Below, piece by piece: positions 43,196 through 52,143 of a DNA stretch of 64,000 nt (its first letter is position 1; every line of letters starts with the position of its first letter). The stretch covers positions 930,001 to 994,000 of the forward strand of contig NZ_VFJE01000056.1 of assembly GCF_006385255.1 (NCBI RefSeq). Reading direction: 5' to 3'. Source of the stretch: Flavobacterium microcysteis (lineage in GTDB: Bacteria > Bacteroidota > Bacteroidia > Flavobacteriales > Flavobacteriaceae). The translations under genes were made by a program, and so were the position numbers. The notes below the pieces were generated by a model, which saw only the letters and a list, made by a program, of their open reading frames with translations, made no database searches and was not told the DNA's origin.

Positions 43196-44454
43196 TATTC
43201 TATACTAGCGGATTTTGCTTTTGGTAATAATCTATTCGCCAATTTGCCAATAGTAAGTCCTTGTACGATTATAGAAAACACGACTACAAAATAGGTAATC
43301 GCTACTATGATTTTTTTATGAGGGCCTTCTGCAATCGATAATGCTAAGGCAATAGAAACACCTCCGCGCAGTCCTCCCCAAACCATTATTTTTATGGTTG
43401 AAGATTCAAATTTCTTTTTAAAAGGAATGATTTTGGTTGGAATCCAAATTGATATGAATCGGCAGAGAAGCACGATGAAGATACAAATCAATCCAATAGA
43501 CCAGAAACTTAAGATGTTCGGAATTAGCAATAATTCAAAACCGATAAAAAGGAAAAGAATAGCATTCAGAATTTCGTCAATCAATTCCCAAAACTTATTT
43601 AGGTAATCTTTTGTAGTGGCAGACATCGCTGTCTTTTTTCCATAATTTCCGATAATGATTCCTGCAGCGACCATCGTCAATGGTCCGGAAATATGCATAG
43701 CCTGTGCAATCAAATAACCGCCCATTACAACAGACAGGGTAATCAATACAGATACTTTATAATCGTCAACTTTGCGCATGGCTTTGCTTGATTGTATACC
43801 TAGGAAAGTTCCAAGAAGGAAACCACCCAAAGCTTCCCTAATCAGTAACCACGAAACGTGTGGTAGTGAAAAGTCGCTTGCAGGATCTTGCGCCAGTTTT
43901 AGGATTACGGCAAAAACTACGACAGCTACACCATCGTTAAACAAGGATTCTCCCGCAATTTTTGTCTCCAATGATTTCGGAACTTTGGCGTTTTTCAATA
44001 TACTGAGTACGGCAATCGGATCAGTAGGTGAAATCAGAGCTCCAAAAAGCAAACAGTAAATAAAGGGCAGGTCAATATGAAGGAGATCGGTAACAAAGTC
44101 AAGAATAAGTCCAATAGCCAATGCTGAGATTAATACGCTAATAGTTGAAAAAACCATAACAGGACCTCGCTGTTCACGCAAGTCTTTAAGGTTGACATGA
44201 ATTGCGCCCGCAAACAAAAGAAAGTTTAGCATGGCACCCATCAGTACCTCTGTAAAGTCAAATTCTGAAAATAGTTTTGAAAAATTGGTGAATGTTTCAG
44301 GGAAGATGTTTCCGGTAATTACCAGCAGGATGGAACTGATCATGGCAATAATCATGATTCCGATGGTAGCAGGCAGCTTTAGGAAACGGATATTAAGATA
44401 AGCAAAAAAAGATGCAAGTACGATTAGGACTGAAAAGGAGTAGTATAATTCCAT
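43195..44454 (-). CDS. Na+/H+ antiporter, NhaP/CPA1 type
   Basis: 419 residues, about twelve helices. GALISPTDPIAVLSILK, LFNDGVAVVVFAVILK and the transport-critical region GGLRGGVSIALALSIA are those of CPA1 antiporters. It exchanges Na+ (or K+) for H+ across the inner membrane for pH and salt balance. No cytoplasmic regulatory tail is present, so this is the short bacterial form. A TATATTTG -7 element (44476-44483) lies 22 bases upstream. Confidence 0.93.
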   Translation of the reverse strand: MELYYSFSVLIVLASFFAYLNIRFLKLPATIGIMIIAMISSILLVITGNIFPETFTNFSKLFSEFDFTEVLMGAMLNFLLFAGAIHVNLKDLREQRGPVMVFSTISVLISALAIGLILDFVTDLLHIDLPFIYCLLFGALISPTDPIAVLSILKNAKVPKSLETKIAGESLFNDGVAVVVFAVILKLAQDPASDFSLPHVSWLLIREALGGFLLGTFLGIQSSKAMRKVDDYKVSVLITLSVVMGGYLIAQAMHISGPLTMVAAGIIIGNYGKKTAMSATTKDYLNKFWELIDEILNAILFLFIGFELLLIPNILSFWSIGLICIFIVLLCRFISIWIPTKIIPFKKKFESSTIKIMVWGGLRGGVSIALALSIAEGPHKKIIVAITYFVVVFSIIVQGLTIGKLANRLLPKAKSASIE

Positions 44455-44475
44455 ATGTTGATTTTGGCATTTTTA

Positions 44476-44483
44476 CAAATATA
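44476..44483 (-). promoter_or_regulatory. -7 element for antiporter gene
   Basis: CAAATATA on plus is TATATTTG on minus. Confidence 0.5.
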
Positions 44484-44540
44484 AAAAACGAGAACAAAAA
44501 CAGTAGGCGATTGGAGTTTTTTGACAAAATTTTGGCAAAA

Positions 44541-44567
44541 AAAATCCCCAATAAGCTTGGGGATTTT
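44541..44567 (-). terminator. terminator of the 36-aa gene
   Basis: A 10-bp stem AAAATCCCCA / TGGGGATTTT, directly after the microprotein stop; T-run on minus. Confidence 0.8.
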
Positions 44568-44570
44568 GCA

Positions 44571-44681
44571 TTAATCTCTTTTCGGATTGTTTTTCTTGTC
44601 TCTCTTCTCCGCTTTTTTTTCTTTAGCGGTCTTTGTAGGCTCTTTCTTTGCAGTTTTCTTAGCGTCGTGACTCTTTGCCAT
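44571..44681 (-). CDS. 36-residue Lys-rich microprotein
   Basis: A complete small frame, ATG at 44681 to TAA at 44571: MAKSHDAKKTAKKEPTKTAK followed by EKKAEKRDKKNNPKRD. About 40% Lys plus Arg, with no hydrophobic segment, so it should be soluble and nucleic-acid-binding or ribosome-associated (inference). It is framed by a proper terminator 3 bases past the stop. I recall near-identical short ORFs (MAKS..AKK..KEPAKT..EKKAEK) in other Flavobacteria, which supports it as real. It is too short for most gene finders' default cutoffs. Confidence 0.8.
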   Translation of the reverse strand: MAKSHDAKKTAKKEPTKTAKEKKAEKRDKKNNPKRD

Positions 44682-44759
44682 GGTTATACAGTTTTTAGAG
44701 GTTAATTATTTAATAGTAATAACCGGGTAAATAAAGCAGGAAATACATCCCGTTTTTAG

Positions 44760-45332
44760 CTACAATCCCAGTTCAGCTTTTATCTTTTCATCAAATATCT
44801 TAGAAAAAACCTGTTCATTATAGGTAAGGTATTTCCATTGTTTTTTAGTAAGATTGTCTGATATGGCAATCATTTTGGCTCGTGTCTTAATGTTCATGGT
44901 CTTATTTGCCGGATCATAAGATACGTTTTCTGTCTTCATTGCTGTTTTGAACATTTCGGTATAATCCTTAATTTCTAGATTAGGAATCGGTTCGTCCCAA
45001 ATAACCTGCATCGTATTGTCATGGCTAATTACACAAAATGTTTGTTCGCCTATCTTTTTGGTATTTCCAAAAACAAAATTAGGTGGAGCAGCTACCATTT
45101 TAATCTTAAAGCCATCATTGCCTTCAAAGCTTTTCTTTAAGGTTTCAAGTATAGCTTCTTTTGGAGCAATATCGTATAGTTTTGGATAGGCCATATCCAT
45201 AATCTGTTCGTATTGTTGGGCGACAGTATAATCATACAATTTTTGAGCATTGGCTTTTAGTGAAGCCATATCCTGAGAAAAACCTTGGATAGAAACCAGC
45301 ATAAATAAAGCCAAACATACTATTTTTTTCAT
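44760..45332 (-). CDS. exported hypothetical protein
   Basis: 190 residues with signal peptide MKKIVCLALFMLVSIQGFSQ. The mature part is alpha/beta (LYDYTVAQQYEQIMDMAYPKL, then QTFCVISHDN and ending KQWKYLTYNEQVFSKIF). Length and fold hints resemble NTF2-like/DUF4440-type exported proteins, but I do not recognise a family. A TATATTTG -7 element lies at 45344-45351. Confidence 0.75.
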   Translation of the reverse strand: MKKIVCLALFMLVSIQGFSQDMASLKANAQKLYDYTVAQQYEQIMDMAYPKLYDIAPKEAILETLKKSFEGNDGFKIKMVAAPPNFVFGNTKKIGEQTFCVISHDNTMQVIWDEPIPNLEIKDYTEMFKTAMKTENVSYDPANKTMNIKTRAKMIAISDNLTKKQWKYLTYNEQVFSKIFDEKIKAELGL

Positions 45333-45343
45333 CTTTTTTATTT

Positions 45344-45351
45344 CAAATATA
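45344..45351 (-). promoter_or_regulatory. -7 element
   Basis: CAAATATA on plus is TATATTTG on minus, 11 bases before the 45332 start. Confidence 0.45.
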
Positions 45352-45356
45352 AATTA

Positions 45357-45390
45357 AAAATCCTCTGACTGTAAGGAGTGAGAGGATTTT
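45357..45390 (-). terminator. amidase terminator
   Basis: A 10-bp stem AAAATCCTCT / AGAGGATTTT, 18 bases past the amidase stop; it also overlaps the promoter region of the gene that follows. Confidence 0.75.
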
Positions 45391-45408
45391 AGGTTTTATT
45401 TATCATTT

Positions 45409-46008
45409 TTATAGAGCCAGATAGTCCAATATCTTTCGGGCGATTTCTTTTTGTCCTGTGTCGCTGCTAAGATAGCTTCTGTCATTTGCATTCGACAGAA
45501 AGCCTAACTCCAATAAAACAGCCGGGCTTTTAGCATTTTTAAGCAGATACATTGGTGCGGTTTTTACGCCTCTGCTTCTTAGTTTGTTGTCAGAGAGTAC
45601 AGAAATCAGTTCTTCTGCGTGGGTTTTGGAAGCTTCAAATTTTTCGTTTTGCTCGCATACATAAGCTTCTATCCCATTAGCTTCTTCTTTGGTATTTTTA
45701 TTTACGTGTAACGAAATTACCAGATCCGGTTGCAGTTTGTTGATTTTTTCAGTCCTTTCTTGTAATGAACTAAACTCGTCGTCATCTCGGGTTAGGATAA
45801 TCTCAATTTCAGTATTTCTGTTTTGAGAGGCTATCTGTTTGGCAATGTTGGAAACAATCTGCTTTTCGGAATAAAATCCATGAGTAGCACCTATGTCTTG
45901 TCCTCCGTGTCCGGCATCAATAACGATTCGTTTTTTGCTGTCGGGAGTTGTAAACGACAAAATAGAAACAAGTACAGCAGCTCCTAAAAATCTAAAAGTG
46001 TTTTTCAT
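45409..46008 (-). CDS. N-acetylmuramoyl-L-alanine amidase (Amidase_3)
   Basis: 199 residues with an N-terminal signal (MKNTFRFLGAAVLVSILSF). Zinc ligands His in DAGHGGQD, Glu in FYSEKQ and His in SLHVNKN, and the catalytic Glu in LLELGFLSN, are all present, so it is an active-type AmiC-fold enzyme that cleaves the amide between muramic acid and the stem peptide. It lacks AMIN or SH3 domains; a minimal periplasmic amidase. Involvement in cell separation is inferred. Confidence 0.92.
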   Translation of the reverse strand: MKNTFRFLGAAVLVSILSFTTPDSKKRIVIDAGHGGQDIGATHGFYSEKQIVSNIAKQIASQNRNTEIEIILTRDDDEFSSLQERTEKINKLQPDLVISLHVNKNTKEEANGIEAYVCEQNEKFEASKTHAEELISVLSDNKLRSRGVKTAPMYLLKNAKSPAVLLELGFLSNANDRSYLSSDTGQKEIARKILDYLAL

Positions 46009-46095
46009 ACGGTTAAGGTTTAAGCATAACGTTAGAACGATGAATGTATGAAAATATTTGCTAAAAAGCTGATGAATTTTGAAAAAAGAGGTTGG

Positions 46096-46539
46096 TTATT
46101 GTTCTTTTCTCCATTTTTCGGCAGTCATTTCAAATTTGATTTCACCTTTTCGATAGAAACCAGTTTCTTTCCATCCACATTTTCTGTAAAAAGCTTCAGC
46201 ACGAGTATTAGGTGAAGTACTAAGCCAAACTGTTTGACTTGTTTTAGAGAAATACCAATCCAGCATGTGATGATGAAGCTTCTTTCCAATTCCCTGTTTT
46301 TCATAATCAGGATGGAGGAACAAAGCCCAGATATTATTGTCTTTTAAATCGGCAATGGCAAATCCTACAATCTTGCCGTCAATTTCACAAACCCAACCTT
46401 TTCCTCTTGAAAAAAGGAAGTCTTCGCAATCTTGGTCGGTCACAAGATTTGGGTCTGACAAGGTGTTTTCCTTGACAGAATTCCGAACTTTCTGAATCTG
46501 CGGGATATCCTCTAGTTTTGCCTCCCTAAATTGTTTCAT
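46096..46539 (-). CDS. GNAT family N-acetyltransferase
   Basis: 147 residues. FREAKLEDIPQIQKVRNSV start, IWALFLHPDYEKQGIGKKLHHHML (acetyl-CoA-binding motif A) and AEAFYRKCGWKETGFYRKG end. Substrate unknown. It ends the two-GNAT pair; 3 bases separate it from the GNAT upstream. Confidence 0.9.
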   Translation of the reverse strand: MKQFREAKLEDIPQIQKVRNSVKENTLSDPNLVTDQDCEDFLFSRGKGWVCEIDGKIVGFAIADLKDNNIWALFLHPDYEKQGIGKKLHHHMLDWYFSKTSQTVWLSTSPNTRAEAFYRKCGWKETGFYRKGEIKFEMTAEKWRKEQ

Positions 46540-46542
46540 CGC

Positions 46543-46992
46543 TTATTTTTTTAGCATCATATGCAAAATAGGATAAGGTTTACCACAGCCGTCTACTTCG
46601 GAAGAAGCTACAGTGCGGAATCCAAACTTTTCATAAAAGCCTACTGCCTGTGCATTGTCTCGGTTGACATCTACCTTGGTAATACTAAGATTTTCTAAAG
46701 CATGTGCGAGCAATATTTTGCCAACACCTTGACCACGTGCATCCGCATGAACGAAAAGCATTTCCAGATTGCCATCTGCAGTACCCATAAAGCCAAGAAT
46801 CTGGCCATTCTCATCTTTAAGGCCTATTAGTGTGACAGCACTGAAATACTGAGGAACAAGGTTTTTATAAAATTCAAAATCTTCTTCTTTGAGAAAGTCG
46901 TGTGTAGCTTTTACAGACGATTCCCAAACGGAGAGAATTTTACCATATTCCGGTTCGGTTACGTTTTCCAGCGTATAGTTTTGAAGTGACAT
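46543..46992 (-). CDS. GNAT family N-acetyltransferase
   Basis: 149 residues. MLFVHADARGQGVGKILLAHAL is the acetyl-CoA loop (motif A) and GFYEKFGFRTVASSEVDG the closing region, close to the YjaB/ElaA-type group. Start ATG 46992 lies 16 bases after the stop of the 163-aa gene, so all three are probably one transcript. Confidence 0.9.
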   Translation of the reverse strand: MSLQNYTLENVTEPEYGKILSVWESSVKATHDFLKEEDFEFYKNLVPQYFSAVTLIGLKDENGQILGFMGTADGNLEMLFVHADARGQGVGKILLAHALENLSITKVDVNRDNAQAVGFYEKFGFRTVASSEVDGCGKPYPILHMMLKK

Positions 46993-47008
46993 TTTTTGTT
47001 TTGTAAAA

Positions 47009-47500
47009 TTATAATTTCAGAATCTCGTCTGCCTTGTTGCATCGAATGTTCAAATCGTTGCACAGTTCTTTTATGCGTGGCACATCTTCTCCGTATACAA
47101 GCATTAGCTGTATGGTATCGGCGTAGCTGTCACCAATTTCAATAAGTTCCAGTTCCGGAAATTCTGATTTAAGCTCAGCGGAAACCCATTCGATATAATC
47201 GGCGGCATTTAACTTCTTTTCGTACGGATAAGGTGGAAGGGCACCATCAAGCTCGTCAACAATCAATTCGTGGATTTCGTCAATCTTGTCGCCTACAATC
47301 ATAAATTCGCCTATTTCATTGGAAACGGCAAACTGTATGACACCATCAGGATCGGCTTCTAATAGCCATTCGGCTCCGTTTTCCGCCAGATATTGCTCTG
47401 GATTATCGACAGCCAACTGTAATGTATCCCAAATTTCATTTTCGTTTTCTATTTCAAAATCAGCTAACAGTAGATTGATGAGTTCTTTTATTTTTTCCAT
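47009..47500 (-). CDS. hypothetical protein (DUF6630-like?)
   Basis: 163 residues, soluble and acidic. Features: YLAENGAEWLLEADPDGVIQFAVSN (about residues 37-61), WVSAELKSEFPELELIEIGDSY and a C-terminal VPRIKELCNDLNIRC. I think this resembles DUF6630 but cannot confirm. Its first 44 bases are duplicated with two changes at 50748-50791, on the far side of the large repeat-protein gene, so it is one side of a possible insertion event. Confidence 0.7.
   Translation of the reverse strand: MEKIKELINLLLADFEIENENEIWDTLQLAVDNPEQYLAENGAEWLLEADPDGVIQFAVSNEIGEFMIVGDKIDEIHELIVDELDGALPPYPYEKKLNAADYIEWVSAELKSEFPELELIEIGDSYADTIQLMLVYGEDVPRIKELCNDLNIRCNKADEILKL
47457..47500. repeat. 44-bp direct repeat copy A (5' end of 163-aa gene)
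   Basis: Matches 50748-50791 at 42 of 44 positions (differences at bases 12 and 15). It includes the start codon of the intact gene. Confidence 0.9.
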
Positions 47501-47527
47501 TTAATTTAGTTTCATCTTTTGTAAAGA

Positions 47528-50500
47528 TTACTTTAGTATTATTTTTTTGGTTTCAATATAATTTTCTGTTTTTACTTTTATTAAGTAAACACCACTACTT
47601 AAGTTACTTAAATCAAGGGAGTCTGAAATAAGATTATCCTTTGAATAGTGCATTTTATTGCCTAGCAAATTATAGATTTCAATGTCTTTTATCTTTGAAT
47701 TGTCATATGTCCATATAGACACTAGACCGTTTGAAGGGTTTGGATAGATTTTTATTTTGTTTGATAGGTTATTCTCATTATCAAAATCTTTTAAGTTTAA
47801 GATATTTTGTATATCTGCAAAATAAAGCTCATTTCCTGATTCTTTTGTGATTCCTTCGAAGCCAAGACGATTATTCAAGCCAATTAATTGATTAATACGC
47901 ACCCCTGAACTTTGGATTAAATTATCTGCATCTGTTACGTTAATTTGTAAAACATTTGACTGTTGCATATTATTGTTTATGTGCCAAATCTTATTGTCAT
48001 AAGGAGAGGCGCCAAGATTTTTTGTAAAGAAAAAATTGTTTTGTAGACATGTGCAGCTTCCTCCTCCTTCCTGTGCTTCAATAAAAGAAGTTCCTGTAGG
48101 TGTCCCATCAGTTCTCCATAGTTGATGATTATTTATTTGATTTTGAACGAAAAAAGAAAAATAAATATAATTTCCACAGGACATAAAAGAAGTAAATTCT
48201 TGATTTCTCAATGGTAAATTGTCTATTACAGAAATTGTTCCATTGACCGTTCCATCTGATTTCATTATTGAATATCCATTAATCCCATCTGAAGAAAAAT
48301 ACAATTGATCATTAACTACAGCTGTCCAGCTAAATCTATAAGAAGAAGTATTTGTCCATCTTGAAAGTAATACTGTACCTGCTTGAGTTCCATCAGTCGA
48401 CCATAAGGTATCATTTCCAGATGTTGGGTTATTAACCACTACTGTGAAGAAGATTTTTCCATTTGCAACATCAATTATTTCGGGCATATTGCTTGAAGGT
48501 AGGGGCATAGTAATTGCTTTTGTTGTTCCAGCTGTTGTTCCGTCTGTCTTCCATATGCTATACTCAACTCCATCATGAGCTACGAAATATAAATAGCCGT
48601 TTAAGATACCGTAATTTCTATGACTGGAATATCTGGAAAAAAGTAAATTGCTATTGTTTAGGTTGTTATAATGTAAATTGTTGCCAACAACACCATTAGC
48701 AGTTCCTGGATTTATATCTTTTAATAAATAAGTTCCGTTTTCTGTTCCGTCACTTCGCCATAATTCTTCCCCATGGATTTGATCGTTTGCTTGAAAAAAA
48801 ACAGTATTATTTAAAGTCATAAAAAGGGTTTCTTTTCTTATGCTACTTGCAGTTCCGGCGGCTATATCTTTAAGCATTATTGTGCCTGCTTCTGTACCAT
48901 CTGTCTTGAAAATTTCATAACCATTTGTACCATTTGTTGCTCTAAAAAATAGGTTATTTCCGGCTTTAGCAAAAAATGTTTTCGAATCATTACTCATAGG
49001 AATTGAAAAAGAAGTAGGATTAATATTCTTGATCATCTTAGTTCCGTTTGTTGTTCCGTCACTAATGAATGGTTCAGAGCCATTAAATCCATCTGAACCT
49101 ACAAATACTATTTTATCATTAAAGACTTGATAAGATCTTTCATAGGATCCGAGAACATGGTTGACGTCATGAACTACTTGTGTACCGCTATCGGTTCCGT
49201 CTGTTTTCATTAGTTCAGATCCATTTAAGCTACCAAACCCACCTTGGAAATAAACATAATTATTAAAAGGAACGAAATTTAAATCGGGATTGTAGGATAG
49301 GTCAATTCTTTTTATTTCAAAAGTGCCATTGCTAGTTCCATCACTTCTCCAGAGCGAATAAGGATTTGCTATATTATCTCTGGCGGTGAATATTAAATAA
49401 TTATTGGCTAAGGTTAATTTAGAGAGAGAACTGCCATAGCTTCCCGGATAAATGTCTTTTACTAGTTGTGTACCATTTGTTGTTCCATCGGTACTCCATA
49501 ATTCTTCATCGTATATGCTGTTTTGAGCAGTAAAAAAGACTTTGTTGTTAAATGTCACAAATTCAGTGTCTTCATTACTAAGTCCACTATACGCTAAGGG
49601 ATTAATATCTTTAAGCATTATAGTACCAGCCGAAGTCCCGTCGCTTTTCCATAATTCCTCTCCGGTTGTATTCGTAAATCCAACAAAAACAAAATAGGAG
49701 CTGGTAACACTTCCGTTCATTTCGCTGGCTGAACTTAGCCCGTTAGGATTTAAATTTTTTACAAACTGTGTACCCGCTGTTGTACCATCGCTTTTCCAAA
49801 GTCCGGGTTTATTTCCACCGTCAGTTCCAAAGAAGTAAAAGTTGTTATTGAAAATAATAAATTTATGCCCACCGTGATATCCTATTCCGCTTCCTGGATT
49901 TATATCTTTTAATAACTGTGTGCCGGCAGCAGTTCCATCGGTTTTCCATAATTCTCTTCCGTGTACTTCATCATTACATGCAAAGTATACGTAATTATTA
50001 AACACGAAGGATGCAAATGGAGCACTTGATTCTGGTCCAACAAAAATATCTTTTAATAAATTTGTGCCTTCTGGTGTACCATCGGTAATCCAAAGTTCCT
50101 GTCCATTAACTTTATCATCAGCACTGAATAAAATTGAGCCATTATAATAGATTAAATTGGCTACCATGCCGCCTATGATTTCATCTTCCCAACGATCTCC
50201 TGTAGTATTGATGTCCTTAAGCATATAAGTGCCTGATTCGGTTCCATCACTTTTCCATAATTCTTTTCCATGCACGCCATCATTAGCAGTAAAATATAAA
50301 ATATCGCCTACTATATAAAAAAGAGGGTTATTTATTCCTGATCCATAAGGATTAATGTCCTTAACAATATGGGTTTTATTTGTGAGAGTATTATGTACCC
50401 ATAACTCTCTGCCTCTGTAGCCATCATCAGCAGAAAAATATATTTTTGTTTGTCCTTTGGTAATGTTTTTGGGTTCTGAATCTCCAGCAAAATTCAATTC

Positions 50501-50584
50501 TACCAACGTTGCGTCGAGTGTTTGTGAGTTTAAATCTGCAATAGAGATCAAAAGAAATAAAATTATTCGTAAAGTTATTTTCAT
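47528..50584 (-). CDS. ELWxxDGTxxGT-repeat T9SS-secreted protein
   Basis: 1018 residues: signal peptide (MKITLRIILFLLISIADLNS), about fifteen copies of a unit of 50-60 residues carrying ELWKSDGTxxGT and KDINPG motifs, then a type A T9SS sorting domain (last ~80: IYPNPSNGLVSIW, IYNLLGNKMHYSK, LSSGVYLIKVKTE). Such repeats form propeller-like blades on the cell surface or released outside. It lies between the intact start and a remnant of the 163-aa gene, so it may have been inserted or arisen with a duplication. Confidence 0.92.
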   Translation of the reverse strand: MKITLRIILFLLISIADLNSQTLDATLVELNFAGDSEPKNITKGQTKIYFSADDGYRGRELWVHNTLTNKTHIVKDINPYGSGINNPLFYIVGDILYFTANDGVHGKELWKSDGTESGTYMLKDINTTGDRWEDEIIGGMVANLIYYNGSILFSADDKVNGQELWITDGTPEGTNLLKDIFVGPESSAPFASFVFNNYVYFACNDEVHGRELWKTDGTAAGTQLLKDINPGSGIGYHGGHKFIIFNNNFYFFGTDGGNKPGLWKSDGTTAGTQFVKNLNPNGLSSASEMNGSVTSSYFVFVGFTNTTGEELWKSDGTSAGTIMLKDINPLAYSGLSNEDTEFVTFNNKVFFTAQNSIYDEELWSTDGTTNGTQLVKDIYPGSYGSSLSKLTLANNYLIFTARDNIANPYSLWRSDGTSNGTFEIKRIDLSYNPDLNFVPFNNYVYFQGGFGSLNGSELMKTDGTDSGTQVVHDVNHVLGSYERSYQVFNDKIVFVGSDGFNGSEPFISDGTTNGTKMIKNINPTSFSIPMSNDSKTFFAKAGNNLFFRATNGTNGYEIFKTDGTEAGTIMLKDIAAGTASSIRKETLFMTLNNTVFFQANDQIHGEELWRSDGTENGTYLLKDINPGTANGVVGNNLHYNNLNNSNLLFSRYSSHRNYGILNGYLYFVAHDGVEYSIWKTDGTTAGTTKAITMPLPSSNMPEIIDVANGKIFFTVVVNNPTSGNDTLWSTDGTQAGTVLLSRWTNTSSYRFSWTAVVNDQLYFSSDGINGYSIMKSDGTVNGTISVIDNLPLRNQEFTSFMSCGNYIYFSFFVQNQINNHQLWRTDGTPTGTSFIEAQEGGGSCTCLQNNFFFTKNLGASPYDNKIWHINNNMQQSNVLQINVTDADNLIQSSGVRINQLIGLNNRLGFEGITKESGNELYFADIQNILNLKDFDNENNLSNKIKIYPNPSNGLVSIWTYDNSKIKDIEIYNLLGNKMHYSKDNLISDSLDLSNLSSGVYLIKVKTENYIETKKIILK

Positions 50585-50747
50585 AATATATCTGCTAATG
50601 TTTTGGAATAGATGATGTAAAAGGATTTTAGAATTCCCAAAGCTAGGAAAAAAACTGTTGATTTGACTTAATGTAATTGATTGTAGTTTAGAATTTAATA
50701 GATTGTTTGATATAAGAATCTCAAATATTATCTTCGTTTTTTAGGTG

Positions 50748-50791
50748 AAATCAGCTAATAGCAGATTGATGAGTTCTTTTATTTTTTCCAT
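50748..50791. repeat. 44-bp direct repeat copy B, truncated gene start
   Basis: Near-identical to 47457-47500. In this copy the frame reads MEKIKELINLLLADFT then stops, so it is a 15-codon remnant of the 163-aa gene's start. Confidence 0.88.
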
Positions 50792-50806
50792 GACTGGATT
50801 GTATTT

Positions 50807-51095
50807 TTAGTTGATGTATGATTTTCGATTGACCCATTGTCCAATCATAGATATAAGTAAAGCAAACGTGAGGGCAAAACCTATAATCATGGATCCAACA
50901 CCTTCTTTTGCAGAACCGCTTTTGTCAACGGCATTCCAAAAGTTCCAATAGGTTATAAGAGCCAAGAGACCAAGGTTTAGAAGACATATAAGAATGAAAG
51001 GAACTCTTAAAGTTCTGGTGAGTACTTTTTTGCCGAGTCTATATTGGGATAGTAGGGGAAGAGGAAAATAGTATGAAAGCGATTAAACCTAACAT
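50807..51095 (-). pseudogene. frameshifted small membrane protein gene
   Basis: The minus strand from ATG 51095 begins MLGLIAFILFSS then hits TAG after 18 codons. One frame over, coding continues without stop: FPLPLLSQYRLGKKVLTRTL, then a helix VPFILICLLNLGLLALI, a polar loop and a second helix FALLISMIGQWVNRKSYIN, ending at TAA 50807. Joined across the C/T-rich stretch near 51040-51070 they make a plausible protein of about 90 residues with three helices. It is either a pseudogene, a sequencing error or, less likely, programmed frameshifting. I do not recognise a family. Confidence 0.65.
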
Positions 51096-51167
51096 CAGAT
51101 GTGTTTATTAAGATTCTAAAAATGAATACTAGCCTTTGTAGATTTTCCTAATGGCAGGTCAAATATT

Positions 51168-51917
51168 CTATTCTATTTTTTTTACTACGTTATTAATATT
51201 GTCAACAAACAGGCTGATGATTATTTTGTTATTTGGGAAAGACTTTTGAAGCTCTGATCTAAGGTAAGCGAATCCCTGTTGAATTTTATATTGTGTAGCA
51301 ACACCATCGTCGACAGCAATATATATATCGTAGCTGTTTTCTAATTTTTTTACTAAAGCGTATCTAGTTGATGCATCATTAAAATAAGTAACATTTTTTA
51401 AGGCTTGAGCTATGTTGTCAACTTCTTTTTCGGTAATACTCTGGTCATATAGAACTTCATTGTGTGTTGGACCATATGTTTTTGATTGAATTTGGACATC
51501 TTCTCCAAAAACTACAAAGCCTATAATGATAGGGATCATTAAAACCACTATTCCTATAACAGAAACTGCTATTGTCCTCCACCAGCTATATAATTTTCCT
51601 CCCAAACTAATATGGTTTTCGATATTCTTTTCTTGGAAAAGTTGAACAAGAAGAGCGGCAGTAGCTGAATAGGCGATAGGAAAGATCCGATTTGGGGCAT
51701 CCGGGAATAAAAAAATTATTCCCAAAATGACAATTATAGCTATTATAGTATAAATCCATGTTTTTTTAGCTTTTTCGGGCTCATTGAAAGCTTTGAAGTT
51801 TTCGGCCATCATATAGCCGGTTACTAAAGGCCCGCCAAGAAATGTGCCTGTCCAAATCATTCCGTTTTTATAAATTTTTTCTTTAGGCATTTCTAAATCT
51901 TCCAACGTTTGTGTCAT
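51168..51917 (-). CDS. membrane protein of unknown function
   Basis: 249 residues from the ATG at 51917; ATG/other starts further up add 11 residues. Helices at about 20-38, 56-75, 80-95 and 115-140, then a soluble C-terminal half (KEVDNIAQALKNV, YDIYIAVDDGVATQYKIQQ, NNKIIISLFVDN). I do not recognise a family. It lies next to the frameshifted gene with the same strand and a similarly membrane-rich character, but nothing links their functions. Confidence 0.7.
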   Translation of the reverse strand: MTQTLEDLEMPKEKIYKNGMIWTGTFLGGPLVTGYMMAENFKAFNEPEKAKKTWIYTIIAIIVILGIIFLFPDAPNRIFPIAYSATAALLVQLFQEKNIENHISLGGKLYSWWRTIAVSVIGIVVLMIPIIIGFVVFGEDVQIQSKTYGPTHNEVLYDQSITEKEVDNIAQALKNVTYFNDASTRYALVKKLENSYDIYIAVDDGVATQYKIQQGFAYLRSELQKSFPNNKIIISLFVDNINNVVKKIE

Positions 51918-52143
51918 TTTATCTTTGATTATTATTTGATTTTTTCCCAATTTGGCGAAGTTATAAAAAAATAGTTGCTAATAAATTGCTATTGGAATTA
52001 GTTGTTTTAAGATGCTCCTTTTTATTTTTGGGCATGGTATGAAAAAAGATGGCTTTTGATAAAATAAAACTGTGACGATTTATTAAAATATGAGTATATT
52101 TCGTTGATTTTCAATATATCGTTTAACAACAATAATGTGAATC

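Noticed and set aside
46096..46992. Tandem GNATs as a toxin-antitoxin pair
   Set aside because: No antitoxin-type RHH or HTH gene is adjacent, and both proteins have ordinary acetyltransferase length and motifs.
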